This document shows, piece after piece, positions 1 to 11,535 of a DNA stretch of 64,000 bases. Source of the stretch: Tigriopus japonicus (lineage: Eukaryota > Arthropoda > Copepoda > Harpacticoida > Harpacticidae). Within the stretch, counting starts at the first letter, position 1. Each line of letters begins with the position of its first letter. The position numbers and the translations under genes were made by a program. The notes below the pieces were generated by a model that was not told the origin of the DNA, did not search any database, and was given only the letters and a program-made list of their open reading frames with translations. The stretch lies in the NCBI GenBank assembly GCA_010645155.1, contig CM021317.1, positions 1,566,295 to 1,630,294 of the forward strand, written 5' to 3'.

Positions 1-933
1 CGATACCGAAAAACACAGTTAGTTTCCAAGCTTTTTCCTGTTCTTTATCTCTGCCCCTTTTTTATCGGAAATGTCAATTCTTTTGATCTGATCAGAGACA
101 AAGTGAATTGGTTGTAGTGTAAAAGCCTGGCCAAAAGAAATCAGCGTCTATTCACGGCTGAGATCCATCAGTTGATTACGGAAAGACCCGCAAAGACCAA
201 ATGACGAAACATCTGCTTGCTCAATTCCATGGAGCAATCTAATCTTCGAGAGAGAGCCGAATGATTGGTATTTAGCAGGACAAAAGGGTTCCATGTCTGG
301 CTTTCACCATTTCCGAGTAAAAAAGCCTAACTGATGACGCGTACTTTTAGGGATGTGAACAAAGTCCAACTCTAGCATCGTGTCTCATATCGGTGGTTTC
401 CATAGAGCTGAAATGTAGACATCATTCCGCACTGTGCATGCACTTGGGAAGAGTAATATTTCATGTAAATATGCCAACCATGTTACCAAATGTACAAATT
501 GATGTAGCTAAAGCATTATGACACAAATAGATTAGTTCACCATAATGTATTTTGCACGGTTTTTTAATCATCCGAAATTTTGTCTCTTCTTCAGTGCAGG
601 CACAGTGCGCCTTGAGCACAGACCATATCATGGCTAGACATTGCTTCGTGCGAGAAAAACGAGGACACCTTTGCTTCATCAGCTGGGGCATGTACTACAC
701 CTTGAAATGGGGGAATAAAGAACTTTTCAAAAAATTGCCAGAGTGGCCAAATCTTAAACAAACTCGGCGTACCCTACGTACTTAGTTCTCCACGCGATGG
801 AGCGTCGTTACTTTTAAGCACACGGTCGCCCCGAGATCTATGAAGCTAGCGCAGCTGGGCCAAAAAGTATCACTTTTCTCTCGCCGACAATAATTCAGTC
901 CTCATATGATCTGTGGCCTTGAGCATTGTCTAA
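1..933. other. Non-coding stretch, no feature recognised
   Basis: AT-rich sequence with only short random open frames on both strands. Given the gene orientation it is probably the next intron of the receptor. I looked for a minus-strand exon with a CD-x-W or DRYW motif and saw none. Confidence 0.5.
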
Positions 934-1240
934 TAGTGATGTGTTTCGAACCAGGAGTGCTGCCAGTTTTGACTCTTAAGCTTTTCGTTGTTAAAAAGGG
1001 CAGGTTGTATTGAACTTTTTGAAAAGACCTAAACAGAGACCAATTTGGCAACACTCGAATTTGTTCGATTTCGAGTTTCATCCATAGTTATAAAAATGGA
1101 TTTCGAGTTGTCAGTGCTGCCATATTTTATGGCAGATAAGGTCTATTGCTGGTTGAAAAGTTTAGTTGAGGTCAGATCTTTGACCCTAAAAGCCAAAATG
1201 GCAAAACTCGGCCAAAAATCCAACTTGAAACATATCAGTA
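934..1240. mobile_element. hAT-like inverted-repeat element, TAGTGATGTG family
   Basis: A 307-bp element begins TAGTGATGTGTTTCGAACC and ends with the imperfect complement (GAAACATATCAGTA). It is flanked by the 8-bp duplication TTGTCTAA (926-933) / ATGTCTAA (1241-1248), 7 of 8 identical. The termini and 8-bp duplication fit a non-autonomous hAT-superfamily element. A short open frame inside has no recognisable product. A related copy is at 59350-59500. Confidence 0.7.
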
Positions 1241-1248
1241 ATGTCTAA

Positions 1249-3518
1249 GCTGAGCATAACGGTCCTTTAACGAACAGCTGACTGAGAGGTCACAGTACAG
1301 AGGACTGGGGAGTCAGTTTAGTAATACAGCTCCCAAATAACCCTGACACAAAAGTTTGACCCATTTTTGAACTTCTTTAAAACCACTAGACCCGTAAAAC
1401 CAGAAATTTTGTAACACAAAGCTCAAAGGTTGCACATGCTTTATATTTTAGTGGTTGCGCTTAAAGGACTCTTGAGGTAGTACTCTGTACAGTCTTGCGC
1501 CGCCCTTTTGTGGTGCATCTGTTGTTTTCTAATCTGCGCTCGATCGAAAATTTCGAACGGTCTGTTACTTCGCGACAAACGATCGAGAAGAAGATACGAT
1601 GAGTCACCAGAGGCCACGACCGAGCTAAGGGGTAAACAAACAGGTCCAGCTGATGTTTACTCACTGTCCGCGTGGAGAAGTATTTTAGATTTTTCAGCAG
1701 TTTCTGCTTTATGATGGATGTTCAAAAGTATTAGTTGCCATTTTGAGGACATCAAGGATTGTAAAGCTCTTTTTTTCTTTGACGATATTTGCAAATCGAT
1801 AAAGGAAAAACTAACCCAAGAAAAATTCATAAGAATTGTATATGATTACCATAAGTTTTTGCGTATCTCTGATATTTCGACTCCTAGAGACAAAAAGCCG
1901 ATCAGATCACCCTTGAATGGATAATTGAACCCGGAAAATGCTTTGAGTTTGACTTGACATATATCAAGTTGAAAACCTCTGTGGAGGACAGCATATATTT
2001 TTCCAAATTGAAGTGCACAAGAGAAAGACTGGAGGTTCGAAAGTGCGAAAGAGCTTTTAGGGAGCTCATTAAGTGAGATTTTCTAGCTCATCTTGGTACG
2101 ATAAGCTCCTTTTAGCTTTCAGTTTTTAAGCACAATGACCTAATAAGTTAAACCACTTAGCAAACCCCAGAGTATTCATTTCTAGCTACGATAAGCAGAC
2201 AACGTCGACACAAACTACTCAAAAGCCAATCGATGTCACGAACATGATTTCCTGGGTTAGGGTTGACAATCAAACAAATACAAACACCCTCATGGCATTT
2301 TCCTTTGCTAATGTTGATTGTAATAGCCTAAGGAATTTGTTTGTGACAAAAAAATCAATTTTAAACAATAGGTTTTTAGAATTTTGCTTATCTTTCTTTA
2401 CAGGGCGCACTATTTTGGCGAAGTCTGTGTTGTAAGGCTGAGAAAAAAGGGTAAGCAAGTACAATTAACTTTAAAAAACCCTTTTTTAGATAGGTTAGAT
2501 AGGTAAAGAAGGAAAGTTTCGCTATTTTGATGCTCTTGGCTCAGTTTGATGGATGCACTTAAGTTCAATTTTGTCTCTTAATTGATGAAAGTTTCTATTT
2601 TTGTTCTGGTTACCGTCAATGACCAGAATAAAGATAACCCCGGTTTGTAACTTGTTAAATATTTTTCTTATTTCTTGTCTTAAGGTTTCTTAACGTAGGT
2701 CTCTTCGAACATCAAACTGATCAAACTTGACACAAATTGGAATTCTGCCTAAACATAGGTGCTAACTAACTTCTCCCGATTGGGACAACGCACCACAAAT
2801 CGAGGCAAAAACACACTCATTGCACATGTCTTATATGCCTTCCAGATCGAGTGACAAGATTATGAACAATTTTCAAGCTGTATTCCACAAAACGTCCGTT
2901 TGCCTTTGGCCAGTTCAACCGAAAACCAAAATGAAAGCTTTTTCCGTCCAACACAAATCGGGGTTAAAACAAAACTTTGCCAGGACTATTTTTGTCTTTT
3001 TCAGGAAGTTAGATAATATTTACAAACTTCAAAACTTATTTGTTTAATGAGGTTTGTTAAACTGAAGAAGACTAATATTGTTGATTGAGATTCGAGGAAG
3101 TACAAAAGTTCAATATTGAATGCTATAAAAGATGCCCGGAAAGTATAAATTATTGATAGGCTAAATATGTGAAACACGACCAACAAATGTCACTAATCAA
3201 ATTAAACATTTTGGATCTTTTTGCTCAAACTTAGAACGAGGAAATAAGTAAGTTTTGTTCAGTAAGTGCAGGTTCAGCCATGGACAACCTTATTATTAAT
3301 TAATAATACCATGGGTGGTAATGATTATTTTTTCTCCCATTTGCGAGACTCTATTATGTTAATCAAGAGCTGTGCCAGGAATGACCAACAATTAGTCTCC
3401 CAATTTTCAGCTCAATCAAGCAATGGAGTCAAAAATTATGTGTCTTTGAAGTTCAGACATGAGCCGGCAGGCATTAAAATTGTGAGTCCTCTATTTGCAT
3501 GATTTCACATCAAGGGGT
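1249..3518. other. Non-coding stretch, no feature recognised
   Basis: AT-rich, with only random short frames. I see no repeat shared with the rest of the window and no splice-bordered coding stretch. Confidence 0.5.
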
Positions 3519-3752
3519 TAAGCTATAATAACAGAGTACGGTCAAAAAGTGCGCCATCTAGTGGTTTTCGTGCGGCAACAGCTCGCAGTTCCCATGATAC
3601 ACATATCTTTGAAGATTGCAACGGTCAACCATCAGTTTTAGACAAACTAAAGTGTCTCAAATGTTGACTGAGTAATGTTAATGGACCTGTGGTGGTTTTT
3701 GGTTGAAATTATTGGTAAAATCCCTTTCAAATTGGCATGGAAATCTGAGGTT
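3519..3752. mobile_element. Partial copy of the 14.0-kb inverted-repeat element
   Basis: From the GAGTACGGTC motif onward this matches the left half of the element at 14014-14427 almost base for base, including the block around GCGGCAACAGCTCGCAGTTC, until the two diverge near 3752. The right half and right terminal repeat are missing, so this is a truncated copy. The left end (TTAAGCTATAATA) is more decayed than in the full copy. It carries the CTCF-like core described at 3553. Confidence 0.7.
3553..3564 (-). promoter_or_regulatory. CTCF-core-like motif inside a repeat
   Basis: The minus strand reads CCACTAGATGGC followed by GC, an exact match to the CCASYAGRKGGC core of the animal CTCF consensus. 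It lies in the subterminal region of the truncated inverted-repeat element. Binding is inferred only from the motif. Confidence 0.35.
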
Positions 3753-3913
3753 AAACCATTCAGTTTCTGCCTGCTCTTGCCTTAACTATAAAGACGCATA
3801 ATTTTGGACTTTGTTGTTTAATTGAGCCGAAAATCAAAACATGGATTATGTAGGGTCCAACCCTCGTTCAAATAGATGAACGGAATCATTTGATTCAAAC
3901 CAGAAATCCTAGA

Positions 3914-4245
3914 ATTCTTAATGACTAGGGGTCGGAATATTTTTTTTTGTTGTGAAGCGGAAATTGCAGACGTTTCAAGAAATAGGATCAGCTGACGATC
4001 ACGCTCGTCAGCCATCAGGTGACACTACGCTGTGAAACGTCTGGGATTCCTGCTCCACAACAAAACTATTATTTTTCCGGGCTTTATTAATGACCTTCCT
4101 ACCAAGTCCTTCTTTGACACAGTCCTTGCGTCAGCTGACGTGTGCAAAGAGAGAGAGCAAGCTGTGTTCAACCCTCTAGATTTTCTGTTCCACGACAAAG
4201 GTTATTTTTTCCCTCAGCTTTAATCATAATCCTCAGTTTACGTTG
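3914..4245. repeat. Nested inverted and direct repeat (three related arms)
   Basis: The same ~60-bp arm occurs three times: inverted near 3914-3985 (with GCAGACGTTTCAAG), then forward near 4031-4105 (GAAACGTCTGGGATTCC and CTCCACAACAAAAC), and forward again near 4185-4245 (GTTCCACGACAAAG). The first two arms form a hairpin whose loop holds a second small palindrome (CAGCTGACG...CGTCAGC). This looks like a decayed fold-back element with a partial duplication. It ends about 200 bp from the receptor exon. No target duplication was found. Confidence 0.55.
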
Positions 4246-4448
4246 AATTTTCGTCGATAAAGCAAAATCGGCACTACGGCAAAAAACATTTTTGCCGATT
4301 TTTGCTGATCGATTCAGACATTGAGTTAACGTACAAATACTAGTGTTTCCGCTGAAATCCGTCACTATGACAATCTGGCGATCGCGGATCAATTCGCGAG
4401 ATAATGACCCCTGATCTGATTCTCGGAGAACCTTCTCCCAAGTCTTAC

Positions 4449-4582
4449 CTCGTAGACAGCGCCCAAGGGCATCACCAGAACAGCCACAAGGAGATCAGCC
4501 ACGGCCAGACTCAAGATGAGGTAATTAGCCACGTTCTGCAGATTCCTCTCCAAAATGATGGCAGCGATAACAAACACGTTTC
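4449..4582 (-). CDS. 5-HT1-type serotonin receptor, TM1-TM2 exon
   Basis: This exon encodes 44 whole codons, [20 protein letters not shown] followed by [20 protein letters not shown] and AVYE. The N of TM1 (GN motif, formed with the preceding exon), the intracellular [10 protein letters not shown] loop and the TM2 core LAVADL with its conserved aspartate are diagnostic of biogenic-amine receptors. From memory the loop plus VMPLGAVYE matches insect 5-HT1A/1B receptors far better than 5-HT7, octopamine or dopamine receptors. The acceptor is TTGGTTCCAG|GA and the donor GAG|GTAAGA, so the exon enters in phase 1 and leaves in phase 0. The open frame extends beyond both borders, but those residues are intronic. 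No exon with the TM3 DRY motif is seen at 1-4448, so the remaining exons lie outside the window. No frameshift or stop is seen, so the gene looks functional. Confidence 0.92.
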
Positions 4583-6531
4583 CTGGAACCAAGAGAGAGG
4601 ACAAAACCATCATTCTCAAGTCTACGGTTCCTAAATAGATGAAGTAGACCCACAGTGAAAAAAAAGCTTTTTACCACGTTTGAGAAAGAGACTCAGTGGA
4701 GTCCTTTTATTCGCTCATTTTACCAAGTTTTGTTCCAAACAAAGACGATTAACTTTCAGGAAAGCAGATGTTACGTGACAGACTTGTCCAACTTGGATAA
4801 TATCACTTGGGACCCATCCGCTTTCCTTATTTGCGGCTCTTTTTAACAACACAATGGACGAACTTCAAAGAAAAAACTCCCGAGTGAAAAGTCAGCATTT
4901 TAATGAGCATTAACCAAGATAAATTACCACTCCTTTGTCCCACATTATTGTGAATGTGAGAAGTCAAACTAATTTGGTTCAACATCAAGTTTAAATAAAG
5001 AAGTACACTAGTGTTTTGGAATTTTAGTGGGTCTACTTTCGCCTTTGGGTTTTCCAGAGCAAGGATTTCTGACCCAACAGTAGACCAAATTAACTGAACT
5101 CGATTTCATATGCGGCATGGTCTCTTCATCTCAAACCTGGTCTCAAATAAATGTCTTTGAAACATTAAAATGATTTGTCCACCTCAATTAAATGCTGTAG
5201 GTAGATATTGGGTCAAAAACAAAAAGAATAGGATTTTCCCGGTGAAAACAGTAAAAAACGTTCCTTAGAAGCCTTGATTATATGATACTCACTTTCATCT
5301 ACTGATTAGTGTGCTCAGAATATTGTCTCATGTTAATTTAAATTTCTAATTGCAAAGATACCAAGCAAGGCTTTAATGAGAGATTAGATTTAAAAAAGCA
5401 TAATTGGTTAATTATACTTAAACACGCCTGGCTCAAAACAACTGCGAGTTTCTAATTGGTTCATACCTTTTGTTTCCCAAAATTAGCATTCAGAGCCTCC
5501 ATTAAAAAAGAAGAAGAAAACCCATTGAAAAGGAGTGTTTTTCCTATTATCCAAAGCGGTCCATAAATTGTCCTGAAGCCTGGAAACGTCGATTAATATC
5601 GGCGAAAACTGACAGAAATGACGATGACCATCATATTTTCCACTTTGTAGCCAGACATATCGTATGCTTAAAGCCTTTCAAAACTCGAAAAGGTCTGATA
5701 GAAAATTGAGGTAATAAAAAGGTCCACTGGTTCGCAAACAAGATGAATGTTCCATTTTGGTCCCCAGACCTTCATCTACATTTTCATAACTTGCTTCTGT
5801 TTTGCAACAGGGTTGCAAAATCAGGGAGAAATATCAAGACAGCCTCAACTTCGAAGGCCGAAATGAATCATGCGAGGAAATTTCCTCTTTCAATTTTACC
5901 ATGGCAGACACGAGATTTAAGTGAGGAGGAGTGAGAGTGAGGATGGAAAAAGGCCTTAGGCGGGGTTGTTCTCGTTGGATGGAGGAAAGGATCAAAAAAA
6001 TCTAGAGGAATATTTTGACAAGGCTCAAAGGAACGGCAAGTGCGGTTTTACTTTGCTTATGCCATTTGATCCACTCAACTTGATTAAGGAGATGAATAAG
6101 AATCGGCGTGGTTGAACGCGAATGGACGCCGAAAAGTCTAATCTGAGAGGTTTTTGTGGGGCCACGAGTTTGGTTTCAAGGGGCTCTGAAACGACTGGTC
6201 ATCTCATTCTCTGAGTCTCCCATTAGATCTCAATTGCGAAAGAAGTAGTGATGGAAAGAAAAAGACATCTGAGCGAAACCGGAATGTGACCAAAAAATTT
6301 GGGTGAAAAACTGGGAATGTTTATTGTTTCATTGCCTTATCATGTCCTTTTGAAGAGATTGAGCAAAGTTCATAAAGCCATATTTTATTATCCTCTGCAG
6401 CTTCGGAGATTGAGACCAGGGGAAAATGAGTTTTAAATCCAATCAAAACATGAAATGGTCCCGTGTGTACCCAACAATTTAAGCCAATTTAGAGTATTTT
6501 GTAAATGTACATATTATACCACCTAATGATA
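4583..6531. other. Intronic stretch without recognised feature
   Basis: AT-rich intron sequence next to the TM1-TM2 exon. Apart from the branch/acceptor region directly abutting the exon I see no structured element. Confidence 0.5.
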
Positions 6532-6539
6532 TACATGAA

Positions 6540-7080
6540 TAGGGCCCGGAAATATTTTTTAAAATATACAATATTTTAAAAATATTTCTCCACTTTTCCT
6601 CGATTTTGTCAAATATTTTGGCTGTTTCAAGGGAAAAATAAATACTTTCACGAATATTCTAGTCAAAAAAAAAATTTCGGGTTAAAGTGAGGAAAAGAAA
6701 TGAATGACCAATGCTCAAAAGTGCCTTCCCAAAATGAACCCAAAATACAAAAAGCTCTACAAAATGGCATTTGTACTAAGATTAGACATTCGCAATCAAA
6801 ACCATCGTAATATCCGAAAAAACTGCGCGATCTATTGAGGCAAATTGAAAATTGTATTGTTTCAATTACTTGTCAAGTTTGCCCCCAAAAACGGCCAAAT
6901 ACATCAATTTCACCAAAAACAAATTCAGAAAATCGGTGCGCACAGACAAAAATACCAAAAAGTGGCCTTGTCAAAAAAATTATTTCTTAAATATCCGGTT
7001 TTTTTCAAATATTTTGGGCTTTTGAAGAAAATATTTATTAGATATTTAGTCACTTTTTGCAATTATTTTTCCGGTCCCTA
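6540..7080. mobile_element. hAT-like inverted-repeat element, TAGGGCCCGGAAA family
   Basis: A 541-bp element with termini TAGGGCCCGGAAATATTT and (right end) AATTATTTTTCCGGTCCCTA, flanked by TACATGAA (6532-6539) and TACATAAA (7081-7088), 7 of 8 identical. The interior is rich in AAATATTT-type words that recur near both ends. An 80-codon frame inside (6845-7087) has no recognisable domain. Single copy in this window. Confidence 0.72.
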
Positions 7081-7088
7081 TACATAAA

Positions 7089-9758
7089 TTGGGATTAGTT
7101 ATGCTTTCTGCAAAGTTTAAATGGATGGGAAGATACAATTACCCTCAAATTTGGACACACTTTTAGGCACATGGAAGCTAGCTCATCAATCATCAATGCC
7201 CACGTGATTTATTTGACTTTTTGTCCAGCGATGACTTACAAACATAAGGAAAATCGAACAAAATTGGAAGTGGAGCTTGCTTATTTTCCTCACAGAACCT
7301 TTCTTTGATGTCTAACACCCTTTTTGTGAAATTTAGATTTCTTGCTTCAATAATTCTTTTGACTCTTTCTTCACGTAATGTTTGCCGAGACCCAGAAATA
7401 CAAACACAAATCGGGAGAGTCGACGAATGGATGCAAAAATACATCTCGAGTTAAGAATGAATGTCCAATTTCAAACATCAAAGAGGAAGGAGCACTATTT
7501 ATCCTGAACTAGGGACCTGCCAGAAAATGGATCGTTTACAAAATACCAACCACGCCTGTCAAGCTAAAGACGCTCAAAGAGCAAAAAAGAAAACGGTAAC
7601 AATCCTCTGATTTTGGTCAGGCTCGAAAATTGGGCTGACATCTAGTTAGGCTCAAAATTCAGAGGATAAATACCAAAGTATCAGGTTACCAGTGTCTTAT
7701 GGATGATATTTCAACAAAAGGGTTTGAATTAGTACTTGTAAAGAGATGTTACTTTAAAAAGAAAGAAAGTACAAAAAGGCAGAACAAATCAGTGTCAACC
7801 ATGTTATCTGTTGCGAAAAAAAGATTGCACGCATTTTTTGAAGATCTAAATTTTATGAATTGAAACTTGAAAATTCGTCCTTAGATGAAGGAAAAACTGG
7901 GATAGTCAACGTCGACAGATTTTAGTGCTTTTAGAGCTATCATTGTCGTTAACCTGCGCCAAAACCTTGGAATCATTTTTTAAATAGGTTTTTCTCCTAA
8001 TTTCGAACCTATTTGAGCTCCGGTACGATATTGTTGTGCCTAAAAACAAAAATTGGAGTTTTTGCAAACAAAGTCCGAAAATTTCAGCAAAAACACCTTA
8101 TATAGTTTTACCGCCAGATGGCACGGGTTGTCACTTTTTCTCTCAGCTCAGAGCTCCAATCAGTTGGTTCTTCAGTTGTCGAGTTGTTCATTTTTACAGC
8201 AAGAGAGGGCGCCGATGAATTTTGAATTGCATTAAGGCCATCTAGTGGCTAAACTGCCGAATCTCTTGAAATTGCTCATTGCAGGGGAAATTAAAAAATG
8301 CGATTGCAAAGTCTTTAAAATAATAGTTCTTAACATAATATGTCCCGTCAAAAGAGTCTCTTTTAATTGGATATATCTTGGCTTCTTTCTTCGGCATTCG
8401 CTCGAAGTAATACAAGACTTAGAACATAAAGCTCCCTTGAGGACCAAGTAGCTATCCCACAACGTGTGTTATGATCTAATACCATGTTCAATTATGAGGA
8501 AGAAAACGTCTCGGAGTCGGTAACCATTTCATTTTAGGGCGAACGGCAATTTTTACTCGGAAATAGCTTTCATGTCTGTCATTGGGAGACGAAGTATTTT
8601 CAAGCTAACCGCTCATCTGATTAATTGCCACGGGGACCTTCATTAATTTTTTCCACGAATAGATAGATTAGTAGATACGGTTACCTTTCCATTATAGTTT
8701 GACAGGTAACTTGCAGTCGTATAATGGATCCATTTACGTAATATCTCAAGAGAAGGCGGCATTTTGCCTTACTTTACTTTATCTTCTGGATCATTTGAGC
8801 AGGTTTCTTAGCCATTCCAAAAGAGGGAAAAAGGTGGCCTTTTGTGTTAGAGATCAGGGAAAAAATTACTTACTGAAAGGCCTTATCCATCTGTTTGTAA
8901 GTGCAGTGTATGTTTAGAGATTGCTTTTATTCGGACAAAATTACAAAATACAGAAGGACAAATTTTGATAGATTTCATTTACAAAGTTACATTATGGAGA
9001 AACAAGCCGACCTCAGGTTGTATTTTTTTCAAACTTTTTGCATATCCATAGGCTTTCAATTAGTGATATATCGGTTTTACGGTAATGTTAAAAAATGTAG
9101 TTAGTGTTTGGATAAAGCGATAAATACTTGTTTTGATGATTATCTGTGATTTACTTTTTGAAACAAATAATCAGATTGGTGCTTTTTGTCTTGCATTGTG
9201 TCATCACTTTAAGGCAGAAAAAATAGATGCTAAAAATATAGTTAAAAAATGCCCGGAAGTTTTTTTCCTCAATGTCACGTTTTGCCAAAATAATATGTTC
9301 TCGTTTTTTAGATTGGAAATTTTGTGCATCGCTCGCTCACCTAGACCTTTTCCACAACCTGTTTTAGGTCAAATTTAAGTTGTATAAGAAAAGCGTGAAA
9401 AATGTAAATCAACCAAAAACAGTTTAATCCTTGCTCTAGTCATCACTATTTTAGATGTGATTGATTGCGATTGTTATTGGCAGTCATTATATCTTCATTT
9501 GATAACATTGGACTAAGGAATGCTTTGTTTAGGGGTCCTAAGGAAAGGTCTTTTAGCACTTGTGCAGTATTTGAGTTCTTTGTTCCCTGTCCCATTATAC
9601 AATGGCACCAATTACTTTTTGGAATTAGTATTCATGTCAACACAACAATGTGTTGTATTGAGGTCTCATAAAAATATATTCACAAGAGCCTCAAGTCAAT
9701 GTTTTTAACAAAAGATGTTGCTCAATTGTTTCAATCATAATGAAAAATTATGTGAAAC
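7089..9758. other. Intronic stretch; one isolated CTCF-like motif
   Basis: AT-rich intron sequence. The 8.1-8.25 kb part has two GCCAGATGG/GCCATCTAG-type words facing each other about 125 bp apart and may be a decayed member of the inverted-repeat group seen at 3.5 and 14.0 kb, but I could not define ends. No coding signal is recognised. Confidence 0.4.
8237..8248 (-). promoter_or_regulatory. CTCF-core-like motif
   Basis: The minus strand reads CCACTAGATGGC, an exact match to CCASYAGRKGGC. An imperfect partner (GCCAGATGGCAC) lies near 8112. Function is inferred from the motif only. Confidence 0.3.
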
Positions 9759-9771
9759 TACCCTTGTAATT

Positions 9772-10237
9772 AGGGGTGAGGCATGGCGTAGTGCGTACTG
9801 CGTCGGTTTGTCGTGCAGATGGCTGGGGTTCGATCCCGGCTGACTGCCACCCTCAAAACTCAACTCTTCGGAGTCAAAATTTAGCATTTAAACCGTCTTT
9901 CAAATGCAACACACAACTTTCCAAAGTCAACTCTTCGGAGTCAAAATTTAGCATTGAACTGTCTTTCAATGCCAAATACTAGGCAAGCCCCGGTTCGATC
10001 CCGGGCTTGCCGAGTCCTAGTGACCTGTGGTATTAAGTTACATGCAGAAGTCACGGCCCTTGACGGCTTAAAATGGGCGAACCTGGGGTCATTCCCGAGG
10101 GTGAGGTAAAAATTAATGCTTGCTTGCTAGCTTGTCCAAGTGGAGCGGCAATATCCCCATATGGCGGACAGCCTCTATCAGATCGCAGCTGCGAAGCTGT
10201 GTTCTGACTCCTCAACAAACAAACAAACAAACAAACA
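9772..10237 (+). mobile_element. tRNA-derived SINE with duplicated B box
   Basis: A pol III-type head carries an A-box-like TGGCGTAGTGCG near 9784 and a B box GGTTCGATCCC near 9827. A ~60-bp unit containing CTCTTCGGAGTCAAAATTTA is then repeated in tandem, followed by a second B-box-like GGTTCGATCCCGGGC near 9991, a unique body and an (AAAC)n tail. The element is bounded by the 13-bp duplication TACCCTTGTAATT (9759-9771) / TACCTTTGTAATT (10238-10250), one mismatch, as expected for LINE-mediated retroposition. It lies in the receptor intron, antisense to the gene. The second B box suggests a dimeric SINE or a captured second tRNA fragment. Confidence 0.85.
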
Positions 10238-10534
10238 TACCTTTGTAATTTTCAATTTTTGCAGTATAGAAAAACTCGATTTTACGTCCACACACTGGTA
10301 ACCAAAATTGGTTTCCTCAAGTGTTCTCAATTTTGAAAAAACTGCGGGAATAAAAAGGCCATTCTTGTGCAAAAGCATGACTGATGAAATGGCATAATTT
10401 GACCAACTTGTTTGACTGTAACAATTCATGCAAAGCGTGAGGAAAAATACAAAAAGAGCGCTCATTGTACTAAAATGTGAGGTTTTGGCAACAAATATAT
10501 TGTTCCGTTGAATTTTTATTCTACTAATGGGACC

Positions 10535-10823
10535 TAGAGGGCTAACAGAGCAATGTCACTCCAGTACAGTCAGTGGAGATTTGTTTTGAACACACTTCAT
10601 TGATCCGGCAGCAAGGGTGTCAAGTGACTTGATTCATCATACATTGCTCTTGTTCAACCAAAGCAGTTGAATGAAATATTTTGCCACTGACGCCCTAAAA
10701 ACGCAAGTTCGGGTTGTGCATCACATAACTTAGCGTATTCAACGTCAAATCCCATTGCACACACAGTGCAGACTTGGTGACTCACGAATATTTTCGGAGT
10801 GTCATTTCTCTGTTAGCCCTCTA
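10535..10823. mobile_element. hAT-like MITE, TAGAGGGCTAACAG family, copy 1
   Basis: A 289-bp element with near-perfect terminal repeats TAGAGGGCTAACAGAG / CTCTGTTAGCCCTCTA, flanked by ATGGGACC and ATCGGACC (7 of 8 identical). The body includes the family-specific words GCAAGGGTGTCAAGTGACTT and CATACATTGCTCTTGTTC. No transposase is encoded. It lies in the opposite orientation to the copies at 22, 37 and 52 kb. Confidence 0.88.
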
Positions 10824-10831
10824 ATCGGACC

Positions 10832-11527
10832 CCGTGTGTATTTTGAAAGTAATCCTGGCTTGAGCCATCCTTGCTGTAGCCAAACAAGCAATAGTTTTTA
10901 AACAAGAAAGGGGGAATGAACTTTGATTGAATCTACAAAATTGATATCTCCCCAAGATCAGATAGCTTATGGGCCCCGTCTCGACATGCAAAAAGAGGAT
11001 AATACCAAAAGTACACAGATCAACCCACATGCTTTCTGAGGGGTCGCTTCAAAACCCGTCTCTTTTTTCTCTTTCTTTCTCTCTCGCTAGTTGCTTCGGA
11101 ACCGAATCGACCGCGGAAAGTTTTGACGAAAGTTACGAGCTCTTCCCGATATCTCACTGAAGCATCATCGAAACACAAAAGTTAGCTTGTTCCGAGGCCT
11201 TCTTGAGCCATTCCGACATGATCTATAATGGATCATGCATCCTAGACCCTGTTTCTGATCCGTTCGCGTGGTCATAAAATACACCAGAGCCAATTGGATC
11301 TAGTTTCACAAGGTCGCCTCAAAAGCGTATACCAAGAAATACTGTATCATAAATTAGCTTGCTGATGCGTCAAATGAAAAAGATTTGGGCGCAAAAAGCA
11401 TTTTTGTGCTGAAATCGTTTTAATACATGTGGTGTAATAAGAAAAATCTATGTTTTGGTCCGAAACAAGGGTGACCAAGGTTGTGCCAAAATTAGACTCA
11501 TTGCATAAACATACAGTTCGCTCGATC
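10832..11527. other. Intronic stretch, no feature recognised
   Basis: Short random frames only, with a pyrimidine run near 11060-11090 (CTTTCTTTCTCTCTCGC). Confidence 0.45.
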
Positions 11528-11535
11528 AAGGAAAC

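Noticed and set aside
1..4448. Next receptor exon (TM3, DRY)
   Set aside because: Searched by eye for CD-x-W, DVLCC and DRYW-encoding words on the minus strand; none found.
10535..10823. TA-duplicating Tc1/mariner MITE
   Set aside because: The ends start with TA, but flanks show 8-bp duplications outside it in all four copies, which fits hAT better.
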